This document shows positions 49,986-62,255 of a DNA stretch of 64,000 bases, in pieces. Source of the DNA: Chionis minor (lineage: Eukaryota; Chordata; Aves; Charadriiformes; Chionididae); NCBI GenBank assembly GCA_013398295.1, contig VZSF01001072.1:154299-218298 (forward strand), in the 5' to 3' direction. Numbering within the stretch: position 1 is the first letter of the stretch; the number at the start of each line of letters is the position of its first letter. The notes under the pieces are model-generated. The model ran no database searches and was not told the DNA's origin. It saw only the letters and a program-made list of their open reading frames with translations. Both the position numbers and the translations under genes were made by a program.

Positions 49986-50430
49986 TCCAACCCTTTTCAC
50001 AATTCATTAAGACTCTTCTGAATTCTTATCCTTCCAACACACTGGCAATCTCATCCATCTTAGTATCATCTGAAAATTTAATAAATACACTATTTCCTGT
50101 GTTATGAAGTCAACCTTGACAATATTTCATGGCTGCAGATGCAGGCTCTTAGTTTAGTCATCCTTTATTTGTGCTAGTGAAACAGTGGTAGTACTACCTT
50201 TTTGGAACCATTTTTACATCTGTTACAAGAGCTTCCTCCAGACCGTGTGTTCTGAACTTGATTAAGAGAATGTCATGTGAGACAGCATCAAAAACCCCAG
50301 AAGAGTCAAGATAGGACATCTTTTTTGTCTCTTGCCACAAGGCCTGTTCTTGTGTCATGGGAGGAAATTAGACTGGTTTGACATAGTTTGTTGTTGACAA
50401 ATGCTTGATGGCTGTAGGTGTTATATACCC
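49986..50430 (-). mobile_element. Ancient CR1/L3-type LINE relic
   Basis: On the minus strand this matches the reverse-transcriptase region of old CR1/L3 elements. The block 50270-50320 (GAGACAGCATCAAAAACCCC, then AGTCAAGATAG) corresponds to the codons for DLSKAFDAVSH, and 50340-50420 to the preceding region, while 50040-50100 (TAGTATCATCTGAAAATTT) is the place of the FADDTK motif, now unreadable. The intermediate part is scrambled. Divergence is far higher than in the other CR1 copies. No frame is open. Confidence 0.68.
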
Positions 50431-53400
50431 TTGCGTAGGACATTACAATAAAATAAGAAGAAATGGTAAGTACAGAGGAAAAAAAGAGACATCTGGGTAT
50501 GTATGTTTTGGGGTGTTTTTTTCTTCTTCCAACCTTAGGAGGAGAATGGATTTGTGGTCTTTTCAGTCTCTTTGAACCCTGTGATTTTCCTTGTCCATTT
50601 GGTATTCATATCTTCAGTTTCAAAATAGCTATTTGGAATAACTTCTTGATTTTAGCTTCAGTACAAATACACAGCCTTTAAAATAAACACCCATTATTTT
50701 TCATTGGTCATTTGCATCTGGTTTTAAAGGGGCAATTTGCAAGGATTGCTTCCACAGGGAAACCAGTGCTTAAACAACTGAAAAATTGGAACCCAGAGAG
50801 TAGATTCCACTCTCATGGAAAAGGAAATTTAAGATTTTGGTGGTTTTGCTGAGTGGTGTGCAAATGGCTGTGCAGAGATGCAATTCAATTTATTCTTTAC
50901 AAGAACATTTTCTTCTGGAGAACTTGGATATCCATTAATATATCACAGATATTTCCAACAGACAAATCACATTTAACTTAAGCTATCTAAGCTGCTACAG
51001 AGCTTCTTCAGCTCTTACTCCTTCAGTTTACATGTCATAAACCCTTATCATGAACATGATACATAATTTAAACAAAGAGTATAAGAAAACAGGGAAGAGG
51101 AAGATAGTCTTGGACATACACAAAATTCTTCAAACTATATAAGTCCTTTTATATTATGAGTATATAAATAAATATGGAAATAATATATGAAGAATATAAA
51201 GAATATATACACACATGAATATAAGAATATTTGATGAAGATAAACTATATGTATTGGAATAAAAAATATGGTTTTAAAATGTTTTAATCAAGTGCATTTT
51301 AAGTGTGAAATTATTAAAAAAGAGTATGCATACTATAATCCCTTAAAATAAAAGATTTATTTCATAAAGACTTACTTCTATGGGAATTGTCTGATTGTTA
51401 TATTATGTTGAAATTTGGAAACTATGACTGATTGGAATGTGAAAGAAGAACAGTACAGCATACTTTCAAGTTTTTGAGCTCAGGCCACTCCTCAGTCAGT
51501 AACACAACATTTATCACACAAAATCAAGATTAAAGTTATCATTTTATGACCTTTAAAAAAATTATGGAAAACTACAATGCAGAAGATAAATTATACTGAT
51601 TTTTATGCAGAGGAAGTATTAGGACTAAGGTAAGAAATGTCTCTTCTCTGAAAACTGCTTGGCTTGCAGTATTACCTGAATTATGTCAGTGTCCCTTCTT
51701 TGTAAGCACTATCACTTGGATACTTAGGCAATTGTTCTGTTTGTCCTCAGACTTGCTGTACTTAAAAGTAATTGAGAACCATTTTGGCTGTTAGCAGAAT
51801 TTGCTAGGAATATATTTGCTTGGCTACACAACCTCTGTCATACTACAAGTCATTAAAAGGTCATGAAAATTTGTGAAGTTTCTTTTAAAGATTAGTGATT
51901 TTCAATAGTGATTTTATTTTATTTTTAGTAAGGTGTGTTTGTTATATACAGTGATACTGCTATGACTTTGTAAAGCCAAGCAAAATGTACAGAAAAATAT
52001 ATAGTAGAGAGCCTCATAATAACATTATCTGTTCCTCCATTTTCACATTTTATATGCAAAGTTTAGAAGCCTGTTATATCCCAGATAATTTGAGAATAAC
52101 ATTGCAGGATAACACTCCTTTAAATCAATTGAAAGTCAACTGATTTCAATTGGCTCCAGTCTCTAAATAATGGCTTTCTAATTCCAGAATCTTTTGAGCA
52201 AGACTTAAGAGAATTAGTTTCACATAAAACAAGTTTTTGCTTTAAAAAAAGAGTTCTCTACAGATTTAAAAAAATTAAAAAATAAATGCACCAATACACA
52301 AACAAAAACCCCCAAACCCGCAATAAAAAATGATGGAAGTCTGCCAAAATCTTTCTACGGTTCTATCCTGGTCTTTTTTGTCCTAGCCCACTGGCATATT
52401 TGATGCTCATTGCAAGGGAATAAGATCTACCTAAGCAAACAGACAAATGAGATTCTGACTACAAATGTCTAAAATATGAGCAAGTACTAGTCACACTAGT
52501 ATTGATGTTATTACTAAATACAGAGAAATACGCATCTTAAGAGAGTGACTCGTGGCATATATAGAAATAAATCATGTCCTAGAATTTGCTGTTTCTTGTC
52601 TCTTACTATGAATGAAATTCACGTAGGTAGATGTGGACATGTACATATGCAAATACACATGTATGTGTATGTTCAGATAAATGCTCCAGAACTTCCAGAC
52701 AAGCAAGTAAAATACATAATGTCCCATTCATTGCAACAGAAGGCAGGGCCATGCACAGGTCCTTCATACTGAACTAGCGCGTGGTACAGCTGTGCAGCAA
52801 CAGTGAGACCTGTACTGCCCGTCACTCTCTTCTGCTTCACACTTCTGCTCATCTGTACAGCAAAATTCATATGAAAGGAAGGGTTAGTGACTACACTCTC
52901 AAATTATTTTTCTTACCTTGGAAATTACACTTTTCGGCTCCTAAACAGTGAGATAAGACCTATCAAAAAATTAAATGAAAACTCAAATACTTTAAAACAA
53001 TTTTACTGCATTTAAGCAAATTTTACTAAACAACATCGTAAGTCAATGGCGCCTATCTTTTCACAATTCAAATGCAACAAATTGCAATTACTAATGCATT
53101 GTTAGCAAGAACATATTTTCTTATCCTTACTGAAAAGCTTTTATTTGGTATTGTTGCTTCTGTGGCTGTTAATAAAATTTGCAGATTTTGTGGGTCACAG
53201 TAGGGGTTTGCAACGTTAAGCTCACTCTGTAACAGACTGCAGTGATCGTTGGCCATGTCTCTGATTTCTATGACTGTTAATTAGTTGTATGTGAAACAAT
53301 ATTAAAAATATTAACTTTTGCTCTCCATTCCCTCATTTTAATTTTTTTGAGCAATTATCTCAGCTTTTATTGTGCTTGGGTCTTCTCATAGACAAACACC

Positions 53401-54936
53401 ATCAATCATTAGGAATGTTAAGTACTTTGCTTCTCCTTAATAAATTCTAAATTATAATGTGGACAAAGATGCACCTAAGTAACTTCAAAGCAAAGACAGT
53501 AACATAACGAAGTTCCTGGAGAACTTGAGACAGCCAGGTTAATCTTTGAGATGTGAATATTTGTGTGAATCTAGGAAAAAGTTTGTAAAAGAAAAGACTG
53601 AAATAATTGCACATAAATGTAATTATTCAGCATGACATTAGTCGTGATGAGATAGATTTAGTATAGTTGTCTTCTCTTCTTTATAAGAGAATTTTCTGAA
53701 AACATTTATTTTAAAGATTAAATCAAAATTTACGACAACACAGAAGTCTCATCAAGGTGACTTTACACTGAAATTATTCTCCTCTCCTAATAGTAAAAGG
53801 CCTTTTTCATAATGTAGTTTCAGATTGAAAGGAAAACAGAAAAAATCTGTGGGAGAAAAGCAGAAATACTGCACACTGACCCATCATATTAGGGGCCATG
53901 AACAAGCTGTGTCTGCACTGAACAAAAGTTTCAGTTGCTGTTTGAAGCGACAACATTTTAGATATCACTAATTATTTACAAATGACTAATAAAAAAGGTT
54001 GTAAGAGAGGAAAGTGCTTTTGCCAGCTCTGTTATGCAAAACATTACTGTATTAACTGATTTCTAGCTGAATTTAAGGATTCAGTTGTTAGTAAGACTAG
54101 CAGTTACCTTAGTACCTATATTGCTCTGGGTGGCAACTAACAACTACTTAGACTTAGTAACTTATACACAGGTCTGAGAAAGCATGTTATCTCTATTTCT
54201 TAGCTACTTGGTGTCATGTAATTTCAGTCTCCCTAGAGAGAGTGGTGGTTGCATTTGCATAGCCATTTGACACATTGCAAATTTTGAGAAATGAGTATTG
54301 CCTGCAGAAAAATGGAAACTGGGACAACAGGAATCACTGTTCATGGAGGAGGAGTATTTTTACTGAATTAAGACAGAAATAACACTAAAAGGAAGGTGCT
54401 TGAAAGGGTAGAATAGAAGGGTTTAATAGAAACCAAGAAGGAAAGTGTGAAAGTGTGTGTTTGTTTGAAATCCACAGGATAACAATTTCATGCAGAAAAA
54501 TAATTCTGGCTTTAGCATGAGCAGATGCAACATCATGTATCGGGAAGTGTTCCAGGCACAGACAAGAGAAGATACACACTCCTTGTTTTGAAAGAGGAAA
54601 TTCTCATGGTACATATCTGAAAGCAACTTAAGAGTACAGATTTTATACTCTATAATGGTATGAAAAGACTTCCTGTTTTCTCTCTCTGAGAATCCTTATT
54701 GGTATTTTTCCAGAGAGAGCCTGTATTTTCCTAATATAAATACTGAATTTTCCTATTTGACACTGTATAATTTTAACATGAGCAAGTTAACACTTTGATA
54801 AAATAAAGTTGCCTTTATTACAAATATTATAATAAATTTCCCTCTGGAATGGTTTTAAAATTGCTAGGTTTTTTTATTTGGATCATATGTAACATCAATA
54901 TCCTTTCTGTTATTAGTTTAATTAGAAGATCACAGA
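50431..54936. other. Unique AT-rich sequence, no gene recognised
   Basis: About 4.5 kb. An AT-rich TATA/ATAA-type stretch lies at 51135-51245. ORFs up to 75 codons carry no motif. No RNA gene or repeat family recognised. Confidence 0.5.
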
Positions 54937-55235
54937 AAATCATAGGATCACAGAATGGCTGAGGCTGAAAGGTACCTCTGGAGAATTCCTAGTCCAGCCT
55001 CCTGCTCGGAACAGGGGTAGCTAAGGCAGGTTGCTCAGGGCTGTGTCGTCTTCTTTACTTCCCCCATCAGGTGTTTATGCACGTGGATAAGATCCTCCTG
55101 AGCCTCACTTCTCCAGGCTGAAACATCCCATCTCTCTCAGCCTCTCTCATATGTCAGGTGCTCCAATACTTTATTCATCTTCGTGGCTCTTCATTGAATT
55201 CACTGTAATATGTCAATGCCATTCTTGTACTGAAT
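54937..55235 (-). mobile_element. CR1 LINE 3' fragment, internally rearranged
   Basis: The near end, ATAGGATCACAGAATGGCTG from 54942, is the CR1 3' terminus in minus orientation. It is followed by CTAGTCCAGCCTCCTGCTC, and then by the ORF2 C-terminal block (about 55080-55220) that encodes LFQPGEVRLRRI-like and MNKVLEHLTYERG-like segments. Part of the 3' untranslated region between them is missing. No open frame survives. Confidence 0.82.
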
Positions 55236-58200
55236 GATGGGGCAGTTTTTCTGTTTGTATCAAGCAGATAGTTGAGGAAAAGAAATAAGACAGAAGAAAG
55301 AATACAGCTGCCAAAAGTGACAGGTTTAACAAAACAAAGATTGTTACTGGCTTGTAGCAGTATTATGGCAGGACTGCAATCATACTAAGGTATTGGCAGT
55401 AGGTGACAGTGTCTAGAGAAAACTGGCCATTCACATTAAAAAGGTGATAAATGTTTCCTGCATATTTAAAATGCCTGGGTGTTTCTGTATGAATTTATTA
55501 TTATAAACAAATCCATCTATTACAAAGCAAATATTGAGACAAGCAGAAAGATAAAATAGTAGTTCTTAGTGAGAAAATTAAATTTGACTCATAATGCGAA
55601 AGCCAGCTCTTGTCACCAATTCTCTTTTATTTATTTCTTAACTGAAATTTATCTCCTTTGCTCAAAAACTGCACTCACCTCACAAACATTTTGTCTGTAA
55701 TGAAATTATTTACCACAGAACTATCATAATGTTTCAACTTCCACTCACTTTTTCCTCTTACTGCCTTATCTGCAGATGAGAGAACCATGACAATGGCACA
55801 CAACATCAAATGGAGCTGATCTACATGGATCTCTCTTCTTAATTTTGTCCCTTCCCTTTTGACCCCTCTGTGGTCTAAGACAAAACAAAAATAATGGTTG
55901 GACCAACAGCTTCTGGCCTCTGAAATCCAGTATCTTGTAGAGATTAATAATAATAAAAAGTACACCAAATAATCAAGGCAACTGGAATTTTAGACACAAC
56001 CTACTTTAACCTTCCAAAAAAGACCTATCTATATATACACTTACATAAGGACTGTCATATTTTTGAAAGGGACTTTTTTTCCTTCTTTTTTCTTTCCCCC
56101 TTTCAGTCCTGTTTCTGACAAAGAATTGCTGGTATTCTTCAGCCAACTTACTGCTGGATACATTTGTGTCATTCAAATTCTTGGTAAAGTTCCAGGTTAA
56201 AGAGATCTTTAAAACAGACACCAAAAAGTGACCTGATGGTTTTGAGGCATTTTTAAACATAGATTATGTTCAAGCCATGAATCCTTCTTTGTTAAGGACA
56301 TCCAGTAAACACAAAACAAGACTATCATCTTGACACTTATTCTGCAGGACAACAGATACAAAGACAAGTCAATAGGATTCCCTTAGGTGTACTGTTACAA
56401 ATTCGCTAACAAAGGAGGAGAAAAAGCCCTATGCTGCAGCAAAGACATCAAATCTCTCCTATCTTAGATTAACTACTTGTTTCATGATAAAAAGTTTCAT
56501 CAGCTTTTCTGAGACCCTGTGTAGAAATATGAAAAGTAAAAATTCTTAGTGGCACAAACATGTCAGATTAGTATGGCATCCTTGAAAAAGCACAGAAATG
56601 TTATTTGAATGTTTGGAGAAGCTTCAGTCATATGTAGTTATGAAAAAATGCACTGTTCCAATTTACCTCGGTATTTTAAGTACTGTTTCAAAATCAGAGA
56701 AACAGAAGAAAATGAAAAGTTAAATCTCATGCAACTAAGACTGTTTCTCAGTCCATTGCATTACCACAACATGTGTAACAGTTATATATCACCATAATTG
56801 TGTGAGGATACAGATGAAGGAAGAGATAACTGAAATGATTCATCACCAGGTTGAACAAAAACTTTTAAAAATTGGTTTGTTTTTTTTTTCATTTGTGCCA
56901 GAGGTTACTTCTAAGCTCCCCGTGCCTGGTTCTGATCTATATTATTTTTTCAGAGCTCAGAGGAATCACTTCAAACTTCCAATACTGTATGTGAGATCAG
57001 AACTGGGGAAGTTTAAGAAACCATTGTAATGCCACGCAGTCCAGCTTTTAAGTGTTTATACTTTGCTTTAGTCTCAGGATCATGCAAAATATTTAATTCA
57101 ATCTTCCTTTGTATCTTTTCCTAGAAGAAGAAAAAATCAAGTGTGATCTCTGCCTCTCTTGTAATTCTTATTTCTGTGTAGAAATGCAGCATATTTCTGG
57201 TACTCTAGTTTCATATTTTAACAAAAAGTTTCAGTTAAGAGACAGGCACTTTATATATATATAACAACTTTATATTAAATTTTCATGAAGCATGAGCAAC
57301 TGTTTTTCAATAAATTCGTAGGAATCTAAATAGCACTAAGTACATATTTAAATTAAAGGTTAAATTTTATTGAGCACAACTCACACCTTGCCAAGCTGTT
57401 CTAAGAAGTGATTTTAAACTAACCAGTTGTTTATTAAAGGACAACATCTACAATCTTTTCCCTATTCAAATAAGTGAGTGATATGGTATCAGTTTCCAAA
57501 GAAAAGGAAGAAATTGCTGAACCCTGTCTTGGCTTGCCAAAGCCCTCTCCTTTAGCAAGAGAAATAAAAAGAACATTTTTGCTATCTAAACAGATTAGGT
57601 TGCTACCAGAAGCTATTTGTGTTCAATGATACTGCCCGATTTATTTAGTGAGTGGGCAGATTTTGGTAATATGTTTAATAACACAGTAGAACAATGTTTA
57701 TTTCATGACATAATTAAAAAGGTTGGAATGTAACATAATAAACTACTCAGTGCATGCCAGTAATGACATTACACAATTAAGGATTTCTGCATATTTCTGT
57801 GTCCTCAGCTACATGAATGTTGGAAAGAGGTCCAGATTAAAAATATGAGCACTTGAAGAAAACTAGAATATGAACTTTCACTATGTTAGGTCATCCTATC
57901 TGTGTGGGGGTTTTGCATGAAGATAAGTTCTGAATAGTTCAAGAATTCCACACCTCAAGACAGTTTTCATAAATAAAGATAAGCTATTGACTTTAACATG
58001 GTAGTGAAATGCACTTATTAATTTTTAGTGTATTTCTTGAATGTTTTATTTTTAAAAGGAAACTTTGGCAACTGTACTCATTCATTCATGTTCTATGGGG
58101 CTTAGATTCCTCACATGAAGCATGTGCCCTTTAATAGTCTATCTTCTGGTTTCTTATGTTTTCCCTAAAGTCTTGGTAGCATGACTTGCTCCAAGATCTG

Positions 58201-58543
58201 ATCAGTGCTAGTTTTACCAGAGATGTTCACCATCAGATTTAACATTCCCCATTATGTACCTCATATATACAAAATATATCCTCAGATTCAGTATGAGAAT
58301 TCTCATGCATGATTAAAAGTTTACTGTACAAGTACTGTATCCTAAGAATGACTAAGATATATGTAAATATATGCCCATACAAATATACAATAAAACAATT
58401 TATCAATAAGCTTATATTCCAGTTTTTCTTTTTTCTGGAAACATTCCAGTCTCTGTTCAGTGAACGCTGCTCCCGAAGATTGGAACAGGCAAATTAAAAA
58501 ACTGGAAAGATAACTATTATCCCTTTCTTGTTATTTTAGTGGT
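55236..58543. other. Unique sequence, no gene recognised
   Basis: Ordinary AT-rich sequence with a TA-dinucleotide run near 57253-57265. ORFs up to 97 codons (55675-55968, minus) show nothing recognisable. Confidence 0.5.
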
Positions 58544-58631
58544 GCCTTGCCTTGCCTTGCCTTGCCTTGCCTTGCCTTGCCTTGCCTTGCCTTGCCTTGC
58601 CTTTGCCTTGCCTTGCCTTGCCTTGCCTTTG
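58544..58631. repeat. CCTTG pentanucleotide array, truncated by a gap
   Basis: About seventeen CCTTG units run up to the assembly gap, with two units carrying an extra T (near 58603 and 58629). The array continues into the run of N, so its real length is unknown. The long Leu/Pro/Cys or Lys/Ala/Arg strings in all frames are translations of the repeat, not proteins. Confidence 0.95.
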
Positions 58632-58714
58632 NNNNNNNNNNNNNNNNNNNNNNNNNNNNNNNNNNNNNNNNNNNNNNNNNNNNNNNNNNNNNNNNNNNNN
58701 NNNNNNNNNNNNNN
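58632..58714. other. Assembly gap, 83 N
   Basis: A run of N immediately after the pentanucleotide array and before a C- and T-rich tract (58715-58742). The gap is probably caused by the repeat, and its stated size may be an estimate. Confidence 0.97.
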
Positions 58715-58742
58715 TCCCCCCCCTCCTTTTTTTTTTTTTTTT
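58715..58742. repeat. Poly-C/poly-T tract at gap edge
   Basis: A run of C, then CTCC, then about eighteen T. It is a low-complexity pyrimidine tract continuing the composition of the array on the other side of the gap. Confidence 0.9.
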
Positions 58743-60111
58743 AGTTTTTATGCACAGAAGACAAAGCAGGACAGTGAAGTAGAGTTTCCTTGGTTTTGAT
58801 ATTCTTAGAAAGTGCTTCACTTTACATTAGCATTACCACTAGCTATCTTCAGCAAAGTTACAGTTTCTATTTCTGCTCAATTCTGTTTCACGTATCATCG
58901 CAGACTAGCCTGGAGGCACCAGTTACAAAGCCTAATGATAGAAAGCTTATCATTTTTTATTTTTTCCTTTTTAGAAAATTTTCATGGATATGCACTATTT
59001 GTATTTTAGTGCTTTGCTCAACTGTGTATGGTTATCTTTCCTTGCTAAAGAACAATGCAACATTTTTATGGTATTAAAGCAATATTCATTATCTGGGAGT
59101 ATGCCCACAAAATGTGTCATTAGAAAATCATTCTTGAATCTCACATTTTTCTGAGTCCAAGTATTAAAAGAAAGCCAGCAGTTAAATCTAGGAGTCATTT
59201 CTACATTTTACTTACAATAAAGAATGATCTAAAAAAAAAAAAAAACGGGAAAATTCTCACAGAACGGAAGTAGAAAAAAATGTTAATAGAAATCCCTCAA
59301 TCACACATCCAGATAGAGTGCAACAGACATCCTGCTGCATGTCTTTTGGATATACAGTAACTCTACTCACACTTTAGATATAGTTTGCTAAGAATATGAT
59401 TTAAATTCTGATTTTTTCAGCCATTTATATTTTTCAAGATAATCTCTTCATAATTAGCATTTTAAAAAACATAAAGAAAAAAGAAATTCCATATTTTTCT
59501 TTGTTTTAAAGTTGTTTGGTTCTGGGTTATAATATATGTTTCCTGCACCAAAAAGGTAATACTACCAGTAACAGTTAGATCCCCAATGAGGCTAAAAATT
59601 AACTTTTGAAGACTTGTGCACCTTGTCTTTTTCAGATTGCTTTTGTGGGGTTTATGTTTCCCCCGTTCTTTTCTCCCTCAATAACTTAATACAAATTCCT
59701 AGCAGAGATTTTATCTTACTTTTCTGAATAGAAACACTCAGGTTCCAAATATACGTGTAATCCACATGTGAAAGACCGGCATCATACCTATAACAGTTGT
59801 CACTGGTATTTTTTAACTTTTTTTAAATCTCCTGGAGTCTGAAATAGACTCATTCATTCACACAGGTGAAAGATTCAGCTGTTTCACTTTAGCAGCTTTG
59901 CTCTGAGAAACTTTTACAGATGATTGAAGCAGAAAATTCTACATGCTCCAGTGCATCAGTGGGTCTGAAGCATGCATGAGTTTGATGGAATTTTATTTTT
60001 ACTGAGTACCTTGAAAGCTTACAACACACAGGTGAGGCTGGCTTATAGCCTATACAAATTTAAAATGTAAAGTAATCATTAAATGCACTGTCATGAATTT
60101 CTTTCTGAAGA
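58743..60111. other. Unique sequence, no gene recognised
   Basis: A run of fifteen A lies near 59231-59245. The ORF 58790-59077 (95 codons, plus) is a hydrophobic chance frame. No repeat family recognised. Confidence 0.5.
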
Positions 60112-60178
60112 GAATCATTAAATCATAGAACAACTTGGGATGAAAGGGACATCCAAAGATCATTTAGTCCCACTCCCA
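60112..60178 (-). mobile_element. CR1 LINE 3'-terminal scar
   Basis: About 65 bp in minus orientation corresponding to the last part of the CR1 3' untranslated region (AAATCATAGAACAACTTGGG, then AAGATCATTTAGTCC). It is followed by sequence that no longer resembles CR1. It is either a very short 5'-truncated insertion or the remainder of a deleted copy. Confidence 0.75.
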
Positions 60179-61029
60179 AGTAGGTACAAATTAGATCTGA
60201 ACTGAACACTGAGCTTGAAAATTTTGTTTAAATTTCCCTAGGTCTGACTTCAAATAAGTGTACTTCTTCATTCCTACAGTTCATGTTTAAGGAAGGTTCC
60301 CAGAAACTGATAGGCATCTCCCTTTCCCACATGACTATTCCTGTCAGTGAAGTTCAGTGCTTGCGAAAAGAAACAGCTTTACAGGTCAGAGATACTGTTT
60401 TGAGGAGTCATAGACCTTCCTCTCACATATTTCCCTAGTTGAAATAGTCACCATTTTTATGTATTAATATACTGATAGAAAACTTAAATGAAAGAGGTTG
60501 AAGTACTCAGTGCCTTCAAGCTTTATTTATCATAATTGGTTAAGTACCCTAATTCACTAAGGATTATGAGACAAGCAATTCCACATATTTAATGCATTCA
60601 AAAGTCATTTAAAAGTAAACAGGAAAACTTTTGAGTAATTATAATAGAAGCTATGAAGTAATATTGAATCTCCAGAACAGTTGAAAATGTAAATGTAAAT
60701 GGTAAATTGGGTAAGCTGCAGATTCCCTACACATATTGCTTCATAATTCTATCAGGGGTGGCACCAAAGAGTGAAAAAAAGAATAATCATTTCCTAAAGA
60801 GGTAATGGACAGTTTGGGATTTCAGCACCTGAACCAGCTGAATACTGATGAATGAGAGAGGTATTTTTTTACACCAGAAAGGAGAAAAAATAAGTGAACT
60901 GAAGTGACCTGAAAGGTGCAGGGTGGAGTCTCACAAAAGCAAAAATAGCAACTGTGGAAAAAGAGACAGATGATCAGTTTAACTTCAGCTTTCATTGCCT
61001 GATATTTGTGGAATATCTAGCAGCATACA
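60179..61029. other. Unique sequence, nothing recognised
   Basis: An interval between two CR1 pieces in the same orientation. I see no CR1 or gene in it. Confidence 0.5.
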
Positions 61030-62255
61030 GAGATCATGGAATGGTTTAAATTGGAAGGGGCCTTCAAAGATCAGCTAATCTAACCTCCCACCATTGACAG
61101 GGACATCTTTCACTAGATCAGGTTGCTGAAAGCCCCATCCATCCTGACCTTGAACAATTCTAATAATAGGGCATTGACAGCTTCTCTGGGCAAGCTGTTC
61201 CAATGTCTCCCCATCCTTACCGTGAAAAAAATTTCTTCCTTATGTCCAATTTCAATTTACCCTCTTTCAGTTTAAAACCATTATGACTTGTCCTGTCACT
61301 ACAGGCCGTGGTAAAAACGTGCTCTCCACCTTTCTTATAAGCCCCTTTTAAGTACTGAAAGGCTGCAAGAAGGTCTTTCTGGAGCCTTCTCTTCTCCAAG
61401 TTGAACAACCTCAACTCTCTCAGCCTTTCTTCAGAGGAGAGGTGTTCCAGCCCTATGACCTTTTTTGTGACAAACCTCTGAAGTCACTCCAACAGGTCCA
61501 TGCCATTCTTGTCCTGGGGATCCAGAGCTGGATGCAGTACTCCAGGTGGGGTCTCATGAGAGTGGGGTAGAGGGTGAGAATTAACTCCTTCAACCTTCTG
61601 GCCACAATCGTTTTGACGAAACCCAAGATGTGATGGCTTTCTGGGCTGCAAGCGCACGTTGATAGTTCATGTCCAGCTTTTCATCCACTAGTATCCCCAA
61701 GTCTTTCTCCACAGGGCTGCTCTCAATTCATTAGTTCCTCAGTCTGTACTGATACTGGGAATCTCTGACCCACGTGTGGAACCTTGCACTTGGCCTTGTT
61801 GAACTTCATAAGGTTTGCACGGGCCCATTCCTTAGGCCTTTCAAGATCCCTCAGGATGGCATCCCTTTCCTCTAGCAAATCAACAGCACCATTCAGCTTG
61901 GTGTAATCTGCAGACTTGCTGAGGATGATCTCAGTCCCACTGTCCACGTCATTGACGAAGATATTAGATAGTATGGGTCCCAGTATGGACCTTCAAGGTA
62001 TACCACTCATTTCCTCTTAGACACTGAACCATTGACTGTAACTCTTTGGGTGTGGCCATCCAGGCATTTCCTTATCTGTCTTACAGTCCATCTGTCAAAC
62101 CCATATCTCTCGAATTTAACAGCATGAATGTTGTGGGGGGCTGTAACAAAGCCTTTGCAAAAGTCCAGGAAGATTATATCCATAGCTGTTCCTTTGTCCA
62201 CTCATGCAGTCACTTTACAGTTGAAGACCACTAGATTAGTCAGGCATATCTTCAG
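61030..62255 (-). mobile_element. CR1 LINE copy, 1.2 kb, minus strand
   Basis: CR1 from the reverse-transcriptase core (62255 side) to the 3' end (61030 side, AGATCATGGAATGGTTTAAA). All expected blocks are in order: motif A region, FADD region, the CILGC region, ORF2 C-terminus and 3' untranslated region. It is continuous, with no large deletion, but frames are broken by many small changes. The octamer tail is degraded. Confidence 0.95.
61217..62201 (-). pseudogene. CR1 ORF2 reverse-transcriptase relic, catalytic motif mutated
   Basis: On the minus strand, 62201-62007 reads DKGTAMDIIFLDFCKGFVTAPHNI, the first catalytic motif, with its aspartate kept but SKAFDTV altered. It then continues through GFDRWTVRQIRKCLDGHTQRV. 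The stretch 61947-61723 reads DSGTEIILSKSADYTKLNG, where the second catalytic aspartate of the usual FADD is tyrosine and the F is serine (codons at 61903-61914), then DLERPKEWARANLMKFNKAKC. The stretch 61414-61217 is the C-terminal part, LFNLEKRRLQKDLLAAFQYLKG through GFKLKEG. Stops and shifts separate these three blocks, so the copy is dead in both reading frame and active site. Confidence 0.88.

Noticed and set aside
58536..58820. ORFs with repeated Leu-Pro-Cys or Gln-Gly-Lys-Ala-Arg strings
   Set aside because: They are translations of the CCTTG repeat and of N bases.
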